A stretch of 64,000 nucleotides of DNA from CAZMGV01 sp964565925. GTDB lineage: Bacteria; JAGRBM01; JAHCIT01. Of this stretch, positions 44,362 to 53,595 are shown piece after piece. Below the pieces are notes generated by a model. That model saw nothing but the letters and a program-made list of their open reading frames with translations, was not told where the DNA came from and did not search any database. Position numbers and translations under genes: made by a program. The first letter of the stretch is position 1, and each line of letters begins with the position of its first letter. The stretch is taken from positions 342,498 through 406,497 of the forward strand of contig CAZMGV010000002.1 of NCBI GenBank assembly GCA_964565925.1. The letters run 5' to 3'.

Positions 44362-45011
44362 GCAGTTCCGGTTCCTTTCCGGGGAACCGCCTCCAGGTAG
44401 GGTGTAGTGGAGCGGCCCGGCCGTGCTTGGAACACGGCCGAACGGCTAGCGCGCGCGGTGTAACCCGCGAGCCCGGCCTACGGCTCCTGATCTGACGTCA
44501 GATCGCCGGAAATCGTAGCACCCTCGAAAAGCGAAACCACCGTGGGACCCAAGACCGGATTGATTCCGTGGATGGGTGTAGATTTCTATTAGACTTCTAA
44601 TTGACCAACTTGAACAGCGTGAATCACCGGCGGTTGCCGTAAATAGATTAATTTCCAATCTGAAATCTACGACCGGATCCAAATGGACAATGCCAGTACG
44701 AGGACCTACGGAGCCTGGCGGGAAACCGCAGCATACACTCTGGACGTTGAGTCAGCATTCGGAGCTAGGTGGTGGCGACACCAGACGCGGCCAACCGTAA
44801 GACGTTTTCTACATTGTCCGGTATCTATGAACCATGAAAACATCACCGTCAGTGTTTGGCCAGAAAAATGCTCTGTCTAAGCAGAGAGTATGAGGCGCAT
44901 AATTAAATGCGCCGAATTGCTACATGAAGCAGGGATTTTTCCGGGTAATTGGCACAGCTCGAATCGTACGCGTTAGATTCCGGTCTTTGATGACTGCATA
45001 AGGATAAGTTC
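44362..45011. other. Gene-poor spacer with palindromes
   Basis: No convincing gene. Sites seen: the hairpin GGCCGTG/CACGGCC at 44419-44439; the perfect palindrome GATCTGACGTCAGATC at 44489-44504; and the widely spaced inverted pair GTAGATTTC (44578-44586) and GAAATCTAC (about 44662-44670). A 65-codon frame at 44683 has no ribosome site or recognisable composition. Confidence 0.5.
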
Positions 45012-45308
45012 ATGGTTCAAAAAGCACCCATGCAGGCTACTGCATCATATCCCGGCGACGATCGTTTCCTCGGACTACTTTCCGTCGCGGCTGTGAATCT
45101 GTCCACGGCGGAGCTTAAGCGCCAGATACATAAGATCATGGAAACGACTGCGGACCCGGTGCATGCAGTCGATTTCCTGCTATCCCGTGTGGACGCCCGG
45201 AAGTGTTCGCCCGAATCCGCCACCGAAATCGTCGCTGCGGCATTGGGTCTCTGGAACGATCTCGCCCGCGAGCGGAACCGGCAGTTGAAGAACGGCTTTT
45301 CGCACTGA
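45012..45308 (+). CDS. Small hypothetical protein next to the sigma-54 activator
   Basis: 98 residues behind AAGGATAAG. It is helical and soluble, with AAVNLSTAELKRQIHKIMETTADPVHAVDFLLSRVDARKC and a charged C-terminus. No family recognised. It converges on the activator gene with 7 bp between stops, so it may belong to the same module. Confidence 0.6.
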   Translation: MVQKAPMQATASYPGDDRFLGLLSVAAVNLSTAELKRQIHKIMETTADPVHAVDFLLSRVDARKCSPESATEIVAAALGLWNDLARERNRQLKNGFSH

Positions 45309-45315
45309 TCGTCTT

Positions 45316-46686
45316 TTATTCCGGAACTTCACCCCGTTTCGCCAGCCGATTGTACAGAGTCGAACGAGGGAGTCCGAGAAGCCTCGCCGCCTCGGACAGA
45401 TTCCCGCCAGCCAGCATCATTGCGCGTCTAATAAGTGCACCTTCAACTCCTTCTAGCGTTTTATCCAAGCTGAATTCTCCGCCCATATCCCCGTCATCGA
45501 CAAACAGCTCAATCCCAGAACGGAGGGCTCTTGGTCCCACCGAGGCAAGATCAAGGTGTTCTACCTGGATCTCTCCCGAACGTGTCCGGATCACCGCACG
45601 TTCCAGCACATTTTCCAGCTCCCTGACGTTCCCCGGCCAGTCGTGCGAGAGAAGTTTCTCCATGGCTGCAGAAGATGCCCCGACTACATTCGTGCCGAGA
45701 TTTGCGTTCAGTTTTGCAAGAATAAATTCCACCAGCTTTGGCAGGTGATCCCGGCGATCTCTCAGAGGTGGAATTGAAACCGGAAACACCGAAAGCCGGT
45801 AAAACAGATCCCGCCTGAATCTGCCCACGGAAATTTCATGGGAAAGGTCACGGTTCGTGGCGGCCATTATCCGGCAGTCCGAGACATGAGGAGCTTCCGC
45901 ACCGACGGGCCAGTACTCCCGAGACTGAATTGCCCTCAGCAATTTCACCTGTACGTCGAGAGGGGCTTCACCTATTTCGTCCAGAAAAAGCGTGCCCATA
46001 TTGGCCAATTCAAACGCACCTTTCCTGCTTTTGGCGGCACCTGTAAATGCTCCGCGGGTGTGGCCGAACAGTTCGCTCTCGATCAGTTCGTGCGGTAATG
46101 CAGCCAGATGTACTGCCACAAACGGTCCGAAAGCTCTCGAACTTGCCTGGTGAAGCAACCTGGCCGCGACTTCTTTTCCGGAACCTGTTTCACCTTGAAA
46201 CAGCACGGTTGTGGGAAACGGGGCAACCATTCGGAGCAGATCGACAATTCTCGCTCCAAGGAATGCCGCTTGTTCCTTAATCTCAGGATTGGCAAACGCA
46301 TCAACTGCAGGATTACGGAGCAGCACGGCTCGCCCGCCTGATGACGTTTCTATCAACACGTCCAGCTTGCTGAAAAGGACAGGCTCGGCGACAGGGATAC
46401 ACACGTAGTCCCGGAAACCATAGTTCAGGGCTTTTCGGGCAAGTCCCATGGAGTTGTGCGGAAGAAAGACCAGACAGGGGTTATTCCGCACCAGATTCGC
46501 AAATTGTTCAGGAATATCCGCCACATGCGGATCGGTTATCCAGCAAACCGGCTCGCCTTTTGGCGCGTCGATAGGCCGCTCAATGGTTCGATGAACCCGT
46601 ACCGATACTTTCCGCGAGTCGGCCCAGTGACTGACGGAAATCTCTAGCGAAGGGTTGCTTCCGACTACCAGCAAACGGGTACCCAA
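45316..46686 (-). CDS. Sigma-54-dependent activator (pseudo-receiver, AAA+, Fis HTH)
   Basis: 456 residues from a TTG start with no good Shine-Dalgarno, so the start is uncertain. Residues 1-115 resemble a response-regulator fold (LVFLPHNSMGLARKALNYGFRDYVCIPV) without a clear phospho-acceptor arrangement. The AAA+ domain is complete: Walker A GETGSGKE (165-172), the sigma-54 contact loop GAFTGA (212-217), Walker B LFLDEIGE (233-240), the arginine-finger FRRDLFYRLSVFP, and WPGNVRELENVLERA. A Fis-type helix-turn-helix closes it (LSEAARLLGLPRSTLYNRLAKRG). It should remodel sigma-54 RNA polymerase to open promoters. It is divergent from the hydrolase-ligase operon, its probable target. I found no canonical -24/-12 site in the 171-bp gap. 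Confidence 0.92.
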   Translation of the reverse strand: MGTRLLVVGSNPSLEISVSHWADSRKVSVRVHRTIERPIDAPKGEPVCWITDPHVADIPEQFANLVRNNPCLVFLPHNSMGLARKALNYGFRDYVCIPVAEPVLFSKLDVLIETSSGGRAVLLRNPAVDAFANPEIKEQAAFLGARIVDLLRMVAPFPTTVLFQGETGSGKEVAARLLHQASSRAFGPFVAVHLAALPHELIESELFGHTRGAFTGAAKSRKGAFELANMGTLFLDEIGEAPLDVQVKLLRAIQSREYWPVGAEAPHVSDCRIMAATNRDLSHEISVGRFRRDLFYRLSVFPVSIPPLRDRRDHLPKLVEFILAKLNANLGTNVVGASSAAMEKLLSHDWPGNVRELENVLERAVIRTRSGEIQVEHLDLASVGPRALRSGIELFVDDGDMGGEFSLDKTLEGVEGALIRRAMMLAGGNLSEAARLLGLPRSTLYNRLAKRGEVPE

Positions 46687-46857
46687 TATTGGACGACGCC
46701 GTCACACCAAACGGCGAATTGCGGATAACTCAGGTCATCACTTTAAACTCTGAATTCAAGAATATCAGATGCTTGCAAGATTTTCGATGGAAGAACGCAG
46801 GCGGCGCACTTTGTGGAACCACTCCCAGCTCATCACGCGAGCGAAAGGGAAATTCCG

Positions 46858-49752
46858 ATGGAGTTTGACGCAAGCAGGAATGGTCCGTGGGCTGGCGCCG
46901 GATTACCGGTCCAAATCACAGCGGTTGACGGTTCACAGGTTACGGCGCTGATCGATTTCCCGGATAATCCATCGGAATCGTTGATTCCGGTATTGCTGCC
47001 TGCCGTATTTGGAAAAACCAAGGAAGACCTCGGTGCGCTCGCGGAGCTACTCGTCGCTCAGGGGTGTTTCATTGTGTTACGGCCTGCTTTCCTGAATTCC
47101 GGAGACGAGGCAAGAGGACAACTACCGGACCTGATCATCAGCGGCGAGGAGACCCTGTTCTGGGCGAAATTCCTCAAATCGGATGCATTCCGGCAGCTTT
47201 GCTCAAGCCTGAAACCTGAGATCGTAGTGAGCAGTCGCACCGCATGTGTCGCGATGTCGATGGGCGCGCAGCAGGCGCTAGAGGCCCAGGCATCAGGTGC
47301 GGGTTTCGATGCCATGGTACTCGCGTCGTTCATTCCCGACAGCCAGAAGTTCTTCGAGCAGAAAACCGGAAAAACATTTGCTGAATGGGTCAGGCTCGAA
47401 TGGCGTTATCGCCTGAAGACCGCGTCCGAACCCGAGAAAGTCCTGGAGACCATCGAATCGTTTGCGAAGCAGGCAGTAAAGAGCGCTGAAGACAAGCGAC
47501 GTTTTGAACGCCTGCTCACGTCGATTCAGACCTACGATTCCGCCCGGATATCTGATTTCAATGTTGTGGTCGATGGCGTTCCGTCAAACCTAGAAAAGGC
47601 CTTGTCACATTCGCTGGTCGGGCTCTGGGATTACGAGTGGGACCTCCCGTTCTCGATTCAGCGGGCGGCCAAAGTGAATATCCCGCTGACCTTTATCGTC
47701 GGCGGTAACGACGACTATTTCACCCAGGAAGCCTTCGATGAATTTCTCGTCCGCTCCCGTGAAAATGGTCGAGCCCGCCGGGTGGTTCGGCTTCAGGACG
47801 CCGACCACAGGCTTCAGCCCTACAGATGTTTCGAACAGGCATCGAAAACCATCGTGGATTCCCTGTTCAGGGACCTGGGTGTGGCAGGAGATTTCAGGCC
47901 GCTCTCGATTGCGCGAGCCGGCATACGACGCTTCTATGAAGTCCGCGGTTTCTCACTTCGCCATGCCAAAACGCTGGGCGTTCCCGTCGAGCTGGCCCAG
48001 AAGATTCTCCTGCGAAAAGAGGATCTCGTCCGAATCCTGGATGAACTTCTGTCGCGTCCGGATGAAATAGCGGTTTACCTGCGACTGCTTTCCATGAGCC
48101 GCGACGAGTTGGGCAAGCCGATAACTGAATTTCTTGAGCCTGGCCGGCTGGCAAAGATCATGAACGGCGTCATCGGACAGCGCCATTACCAGGCCATTGC
48201 CGCCGGTATGGCAAAGGCACCCGATTCAGCTGGAATCCTTTTCTCCCCGTCGTCCGTGGAAATGCTCGATACAATTCACCTGTCTAGCATCTTCGCTTCA
48301 CTGTCGGACCACCCGGATGCCGCGATTACGATTCTGCAAGGTACCGATCCGGAGGCGCTTGAAGTGCTCGGACGCCGGAAGGCGTTAGAGGCAGCGAAAC
48401 GGGCCTACCAGGCAGTTCCGGCGTTCAGGGACTATCTGGCAGAGAACGAAAAGCACGGCGTGCCTGCCGCATTCGAGGATGTCCCCTATACCGACAAAAC
48501 CAACTACGTGAACACGTACCTCCTGAAGGAAAGGTGTGTCGGCGGCAGATTACCGGAAGACGGTATTATCGAAGAATCCAGTGGTGCGAGCGGAATACCC
48601 ACCAACTGGGTGAGGAGCCGCGCCGAGGACGACAGGCTCGTCGGCCATGCAAAACTGTTTCATCGGTACCTGTTTGCGGATGCACATGACACCCGATCTG
48701 TCGTGTTGATCAGCGGCTTCAATCAGGGAGCCTGGGCCAGCTCGACACGGATGAGCTCACTCGGCCGCCATTCCGCCATCGTGAAAAATATCGGCACGGA
48801 CCAGGACAAGATCCTGGATACGATCCAGAGAATGGGGATGGACTACCGGTATATCATCGCCGGCTACCCGCCGTTCCTCCGGGAGCTGGTGCGTGCAGGA
48901 CAGGAGCGGGCGGGTTTTGCATGGTGCGATTACAAGGTGGATATCCTGCACGGCGGCGAAGGGTATACGTCGAGCTGGCGGAACTATATGCGCGAGATGC
49001 TTGGATACGAATCCCGTATCGTGTCCGGCTATGGAGCTTCGGATCTGGAAATAGGTCTCGCTTTCGAAACCCCGCTCGCCATGGATATCCGTGAGCGGCT
49101 CGAAACCAACGACGCGCTTCGTGAGAAATTACTGGGGAACGGCCGCATGCCGGTCTTCTTCGGGCAATACAATCCTCTGGAATCGTACATGGAAGTACGC
49201 GAACACCAGCCGGGTATCAGTACGGTCGTAACAACAGTAACAAGCCCAGAGGCGTGCCAACCGAGAATCCGGTACGACATCGGCGATGAAGGCGGGATAA
49301 TTCCGTTCAGAACGATGACGGAATTTATCCGGGAGCACGCCCTTTCCGTTCCCGTCAGTAACAGGCTTCCACTTCCATTCGTCTACCTCTACGGGCGGAT
49401 TGACGGCACCATCAGCCTCGATGGCGGAAATGTGTATCCATCGCAAGTGGAAGAGGCGCTTTTCAGTCATCCCGACCTTGTCCCGCTCGTTCGCGGTTTT
49501 CAGCTCAAGCGGGTCGAAGACACGGACGGATCAGTACGATTCCATGTTGATATCGAGACCTACAAGAGCCCGGTCCACGGCAGAGAGATCGGCGCAATCG
49601 CCGAAAGGGCCGTAGCCGACTATCTGAACAAGAATAATGCCGACTACAGGGAGTCCGTTATCAACAACTCGACATTAAAGCCTGTTGTCACGGTCGTCGA
49701 ACCGGGTACTCTTGGTATCGGAAAAACTATTAAGAACCGGTATATTTTATAG
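46858..49752 (+). CDS. Alpha/beta-hydrolase fused to a PaaK/LuxE-like adenylating ligase
   Basis: 964 residues from ATG behind AAAGGGA. Residues 1-345 are an alpha/beta hydrolase with elbow CVAMSMGAQ (Ser134), a candidate Asp in VGGNDDYF and His317 in DADHRLQPY. After a helical linker, residues ~500-964 are a phenylacetate-CoA-ligase-like adenylation domain: the phosphate loop ESSGASGIPTNW (about 572-583), YGASDLEIG, YDIGDEGG, a YGRIDGTISLDGGNVYPSQVEE segment, and a terminal GKTIKNRYIL with a candidate catalytic Lys. The pairing mirrors luminescence LuxD (acyl hydrolase/transferase) and LuxE (acyl activation) but in one chain and without a reductase. It could release and re-activate an acyl or aryl acid. 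It leads the cassette with the 7TM and acyltransferase genes. Confidence 0.82.
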   Translation: MEFDASRNGPWAGAGLPVQITAVDGSQVTALIDFPDNPSESLIPVLLPAVFGKTKEDLGALAELLVAQGCFIVLRPAFLNSGDEARGQLPDLIISGEETLFWAKFLKSDAFRQLCSSLKPEIVVSSRTACVAMSMGAQQALEAQASGAGFDAMVLASFIPDSQKFFEQKTGKTFAEWVRLEWRYRLKTASEPEKVLETIESFAKQAVKSAEDKRRFERLLTSIQTYDSARISDFNVVVDGVPSNLEKALSHSLVGLWDYEWDLPFSIQRAAKVNIPLTFIVGGNDDYFTQEAFDEFLVRSRENGRARRVVRLQDADHRLQPYRCFEQASKTIVDSLFRDLGVAGDFRPLSIARAGIRRFYEVRGFSLRHAKTLGVPVELAQKILLRKEDLVRILDELLSRPDEIAVYLRLLSMSRDELGKPITEFLEPGRLAKIMNGVIGQRHYQAIAAGMAKAPDSAGILFSPSSVEMLDTIHLSSIFASLSDHPDAAITILQGTDPEALEVLGRRKALEAAKRAYQAVPAFRDYLAENEKHGVPAAFEDVPYTDKTNYVNTYLLKERCVGGRLPEDGIIEESSGASGIPTNWVRSRAEDDRLVGHAKLFHRYLFADAHDTRSVVLISGFNQGAWASSTRMSSLGRHSAIVKNIGTDQDKILDTIQRMGMDYRYIIAGYPPFLRELVRAGQERAGFAWCDYKVDILHGGEGYTSSWRNYMREMLGYESRIVSGYGASDLEIGLAFETPLAMDIRERLETNDALREKLLGNGRMPVFFGQYNPLESYMEVREHQPGISTVVTTVTSPEACQPRIRYDIGDEGGIIPFRTMTEFIREHALSVPVSNRLPLPFVYLYGRIDGTISLDGGNVYPSQVEEALFSHPDLVPLVRGFQLKRVEDTDGSVRFHVDIETYKSPVHGREIGAIAERAVADYLNKNNADYRESVINNSTLKPVVTVVEPGTLGIGKTIKNRYIL

Positions 49753-49786
49753 ACTTGGAGAGAAGCCTGACGGCGAGTTTGCCATT

Positions 49787-51463
49787 ATGTATTTGATTGT
49801 AGCCGCAATAATTCCCCTGGCGATCGCACCGCAGGTGTGGCGTACCTCGAAATACCGGGGGCTGGTCCGGTGGTATGCCTTAGGTGCTCTTGGGAATTCG
49901 CTCTGGATCCTTTCCTACGCCGGTATTGAACTCGCGCCAACCGATCACCTGGCTCTCTGGGCAACACGATCGGCGTGGATCGGGCCGATTATCGGCGCTC
50001 CGACGTTTTATCTGTTTTGCAGGTCAATAGCCCGGCCAAATATCGGATCCCGGACGACGACCTTCCTACTGTTTGCAGCTTCACTGTTCGTTCACCTCCC
50101 GGCGGTCCTCGGGCCTTATGCGGTCGTTAGTATCGACCGAAGTGACAGTGCGCCACGTTGGGAGTACGGACCATGGGCCGCAATCCCGGTCGCGTTCTGG
50201 ATCACGATCTTCGCGGCCAGCATGCATGTACTTATCAAAAACTGGGCGGCTCTGCCCTGGACCCATCGCAACCGAGTTCTGATATTGCTGACCGGGTTTG
50301 TGACAACGCTTCCTGTCGGGATCGTAACGAACCAGATTTTACTCGTGGTACTTGGCGACAACAGGTTTTATCTGGTCGGTCCCATCGTATCTGTGATCCC
50401 CTTTGTCATCCTGTCATGGGTGCTGTCGGAAGAATGGCTCCCCGATTTTTTCGGTGCTGTCGGCCGGATATTTCCGAATGCACGTTCGAGATTCCTTGAT
50501 GCACTTGATCAGTTCGAAAAAACCTTAACCGGTTTCGGATCCCGTGAGAGCGCGATCAACCGGCTGAGTGCTCTGGTTGGCGGAAGGATTGTTCCCTTGC
50601 CGGCAGACGTGTCGGGTCTGAGCGGCTATGTCCGGACCGAGCCCTGGATTGCTCCGGAAGCCAAAGAACGGCTGTATGGCCGTCGCGACGTGAGCAGAAT
50701 CGAACGGATCATTTTCAAGATCGACCAGCAGATTAAAAACGCGGTCAGGGTGAGTGGCGTGATTGTCACGGGATGGGACACGAGAAGTTCCGTCAATGAG
50801 CCACGCCGGGTGCTATGGCCGGTCGGAACCGTCAGATCACTGCGCGCGGCGGAGCGGGCCAAACTACTTCTTGAAACTGAACCGATCTTGCTCGTTCAAT
50901 CGGAGCCGGATGAAGTCGATACGATCATGAATGGCGTACGGGATTACAGACTTCGCCCGGATTTTATAGATGTCGAATATCCGGATGCGGCTGATGACGG
51001 AAAATCTTCCGCCATTGCGCTCCTTGAGAAATGCCGGGTTCCACGTGACACGATGTTGTTCGTTCGCCTGTCGCACGGGAACCCTGCCAGCGAATTCAAT
51101 ACTGCCGTATCGGCACTCGTCGCTGACGGCGCGCGGCTAATCGTGGCGTCTACTGTTCCGGCGGAATCGCTTCTCCAGAATGCCGCAATTAATGAGCCGG
51201 ACCTTGCGCTCGGTAACATGCCCCGCATGGATTTACCGCACACATTGAGCGATCCCGATGAGGTGTCATTCCTCATCGATCATTATCTGCTCGATATCGA
51301 ATCGCGATATCACGTGCATGTCCCGTTGGGTCCTGAAGACCGGCTGGAGTTATGTCAGGCCGAGTGGACGTCGGGCCGTGAGGAACTCCGGTTCCGTCTC
51401 GAACGGCTAGCCCTTGAGAGAGCCGGCATTGTTCCCCCAAGAATCGGGGAGGTTTTCGCATGA
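49787..51463 (+). CDS. 7TM sensor-like protein with a degenerate sigma-54-activator (AAA+) C-terminal domain
   Basis: 558 residues from the ATG at 49787; GGAGAGAAG lies rather far upstream. About seven hydrophobic helices occupy residues 1-215, as in HisKA_7TM receptors. Residues ~345-545 track an AAA+ activator segment by segment. LLVQSEPDEVDTI stands where Walker A should be, RPDFIDVEYPD matches PFVAVHLAALP, TMLFVRLSHGNP stands for Walker B, RLIVASTVPAE for CRIMAATNRDL, and AEWTSGREELRFRLERL for HDWPGNVRELENVLERA. The Walker residues, the GAFTGA loop and the DNA-binding domain are all missing. It would therefore be a membrane-bound pseudo-activator that could bind the true one. This reading is by eye. 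It starts 34 bp after the hydrolase-ligase stop. Confidence 0.65.
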   Translation: MYLIVAAIIPLAIAPQVWRTSKYRGLVRWYALGALGNSLWILSYAGIELAPTDHLALWATRSAWIGPIIGAPTFYLFCRSIARPNIGSRTTTFLLFAASLFVHLPAVLGPYAVVSIDRSDSAPRWEYGPWAAIPVAFWITIFAASMHVLIKNWAALPWTHRNRVLILLTGFVTTLPVGIVTNQILLVVLGDNRFYLVGPIVSVIPFVILSWVLSEEWLPDFFGAVGRIFPNARSRFLDALDQFEKTLTGFGSRESAINRLSALVGGRIVPLPADVSGLSGYVRTEPWIAPEAKERLYGRRDVSRIERIIFKIDQQIKNAVRVSGVIVTGWDTRSSVNEPRRVLWPVGTVRSLRAAERAKLLLETEPILLVQSEPDEVDTIMNGVRDYRLRPDFIDVEYPDAADDGKSSAIALLEKCRVPRDTMLFVRLSHGNPASEFNTAVSALVADGARLIVASTVPAESLLQNAAINEPDLALGNMPRMDLPHTLSDPDEVSFLIDHYLLDIESRYHVHVPLGPEDRLELCQAEWTSGREELRFRLERLALERAGIVPPRIGEVFA

Positions 51464-51562
51464 ACCCCCTGGGCGTAGAGACCGGCTAGGTCGACCACAT
51501 ATTCACGACAACGACGATTTCGAGCTGCGGAGCGCATCGCTACTGCGGCAGAGGAGACTATT

Positions 51563-52930
51563 GTGCCGAAAACTACAAACGAACCCATAGATAATGGCAG
51601 GGAGCTAGGGGCGTGCGAATCTGTCCTTTGGACTTTGGATTCCCAACTCGCGGCGAATGCGGTTATCCGGTCCGAAATCACCGGTCCCCTTACGAAGGAT
51701 CATTTCCGTAGCGCACTGGACCGGATGCAGAGAATTCACCCTTTGCTTCGGGTGAGGGTTGTTACCGCGACTGACAATCGTCTCTATTTTTGTACTGATG
51801 GTGTCCCCGTAATCCCGCTTCGCTGGCTGGATGGCGACGGGCTCGATCTTCAGGCTTTCATGGAAGGGGAATTCCGCTCTCCGGTCCGGCCTGAGAACGG
51901 GCCACTGGCCCGGGTTACTATCATCACGCATGGGGCCGACCAGTTTACGGTGGTTCTGACAATGAACCATGCAGTCATGGATGGTCTGTCCAGTTACTAT
52001 TTCATGCAGAGCCTGTGCGAGCAGCTCGCATCTACGTCCGTTCCCGGTGCCTCGGATGAAATCCGTATAGAGCTAATTCCCCCGCTAGAACAACGGCTAC
52101 CCATACGCGCAACAGGCTGGCGGGGTTTGCTCGGGTACCTTCACCTTGTAGTTAGGACATTAATGTCCTGGGTCCGGACGGGCAGACCGATAAAGCTTCC
52201 AGCAGATCAGGTAGCAGCAGCAAAAGAACGGCAGATCGGTTTCCTCACGTGGCAGTTGGATCGAAATATAACCAACTGCCTACCTCAACTTGCCCGGACA
52301 CATGGGACGACTGTTCATGGAATACTTTCGGCCGCGCTGATGGAAGCCGTTCACAAGGTATATCACCTGTCTGACGATGCGACGGTCTGCTGCGCCTCAT
52401 TAACCAACATTCGCGGCGACCTATCGCGGATGCGGCCCAATGAAATCGGGCTCTTCGTTTCGTCACTGCCGACATTTCACAAGCCCGGCCGTCAGGGGTT
52501 CTGGGATCTCGCCGTGGACGTCAGAACGCAACTTCGTAACGGACGCCAGAATCACCATGATCTGTTGCTCGGCCCTCTAACCAACCGGTGGCTGATGGGG
52601 CTGTTCAGGGTCAGTGCATTGGGTTGCTCTGGCAAATTCGCCGAAACAGTCGAAAACGCCAACTACGGCTCATGCGCCATCACCAACCTGGGTGTGCTGG
52701 GCGGAAATTCCGGTTGGGGTCCGGTGCGGCTTACCGGTTTTAATGCGCTGGTTTCTCCCACAGTCCTGAATCCGCTCATCGTCACTGCGATGACGTTTAA
52801 AGAAACGCTCACCCTAAATGTCGTCCATGTTCTTCCGCTTCTGTCACGGGAACGTGCGGACCGGATCGCCGCCGAGATGGTCGGGATCATTGACCGCCTC
52901 ATCCCGGCGTCGGCCAAAGAAGCCGCGTAA
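51563..52930 (+). CDS. Condensation-domain-type acyltransferase
   Basis: 455 residues from GTG behind GAGGAGAC. The fold is that of CoA-dependent acyltransferases (NRPS condensation, PapA, alcohol acetyltransferase). It has the N-terminal GPLTKDHFRSALDRMQRIHPLL, the catalytic motif MNHAVMDGLSSYYF (His136, Asp140; HxxxDG), a donor-side region CCASLTNIRGDLSRM, and a C-terminal floor-loop-like SYGSCAITNLG equivalent (ANYGSCAITNLGVLG). It would join an activated acyl group to an amine or alcohol. With the adenylating fusion upstream it forms a minimal synthase for a small ester or amide. Confidence 0.8.
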   Translation: MPKTTNEPIDNGRELGACESVLWTLDSQLAANAVIRSEITGPLTKDHFRSALDRMQRIHPLLRVRVVTATDNRLYFCTDGVPVIPLRWLDGDGLDLQAFMEGEFRSPVRPENGPLARVTIITHGADQFTVVLTMNHAVMDGLSSYYFMQSLCEQLASTSVPGASDEIRIELIPPLEQRLPIRATGWRGLLGYLHLVVRTLMSWVRTGRPIKLPADQVAAAKERQIGFLTWQLDRNITNCLPQLARTHGTTVHGILSAALMEAVHKVYHLSDDATVCCASLTNIRGDLSRMRPNEIGLFVSSLPTFHKPGRQGFWDLAVDVRTQLRNGRQNHHDLLLGPLTNRWLMGLFRVSALGCSGKFAETVENANYGSCAITNLGVLGGNSGWGPVRLTGFNALVSPTVLNPLIVTAMTFKETLTLNVVHVLPLLSRERADRIAAEMVGIIDRLIPASAKEAA

Positions 52931-53045
52931 TGGATCAATTTGGGACGCTCCTGGTTCCGGAAGAATTAATGGCGGATGTCCGTGGTTCTACTGCGGAGAA
53001 ATGTAATAGATGTTAACAGCCCATAGACGCTCGAAAGGGAAGGAA

Positions 53046-53465
53046 ATGCCGTCCGAATCAAAACTGAAGGAAAGCCTCCACGCCGTCATCAAGAACAGAC
53101 GGTTCTCCCTGTCCGAAGAGGAGTTATCGCGGCGCTTTCTCTCGCTCGCCAGAATCGCACCCAACTGCATGGCAGATCCGGATATTGCGGGTGGTTTCAT
53201 GGCGGCCGTCCTGAAAGCCGGCGGAGATCTTGGACCCGCGATCATCGCCGACATAGTAAACGCCGAGAAGCTGTTAAAGGATCTGAAAATCCAGCCGCTG
53301 GGCATCGACGACAGCCTTTCCCTTACGGAGCAACTGGACCTGTTCGAGAAGCATCTTATTGAACGGGCACTTCAGCAGTACCGGAAGAAGGGGGACGTCG
53401 CGAAAGCCCTTGGAATTCCCCAGAGCACGTTATCGACGAAGCTCAAGAGGTACGGGTTGAACTGA
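53046..53465 (+). CDS. Small Fis-type helix-turn-helix protein
   Basis: 139 residues from the ATG after GAAAGGGAAGGAA; an ATG 36 bp upstream is possible. The N-terminal ~90 residues are helical with no known domain. The C-terminal 45 residues are a Fis/HTH_8 module (LTEQLDLFEKHLIERALQQY, KGDVAKALGIPQSTLSTKLKRYGL), which normally ends sigma-54 activators. Here it stands alone, as if the DNA-binding part of an activator had been separated from its ATPase. It is the last gene of the cassette. Confidence 0.8.
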   Translation: MPSESKLKESLHAVIKNRRFSLSEEELSRRFLSLARIAPNCMADPDIAGGFMAAVLKAGGDLGPAIIADIVNAEKLLKDLKIQPLGIDDSLSLTEQLDLFEKHLIERALQQYRKKGDVAKALGIPQSTLSTKLKRYGLN

Positions 53466-53595
53466 GCGCCAGCGTTTCCGCAAATGGGCAGTTTCAAATT
53501 TATCTCAAGTGCCACATCCGCTCGGCCCTGAATTACCGGCGGGCAGGTCGGGCGGAATATTTCAATTAACAACGGACTGGTAAAGGCGGATGTGG

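Noticed and set aside
44683..44880. 65-codon open frame
   Set aside because: No ribosome site, no neighbour coupling and no recognisable composition.
44949..44968. TTGGCAC as a -24 element
   Set aside because: No GC dinucleotide at the -12 spacing follows.
46687..46857. Sigma-54 promoter between the activator and its operon
   Set aside because: TTGCA occurs near 46773, but no GG doublet lies at the required spacing upstream, so no -24/-12 site can be claimed.
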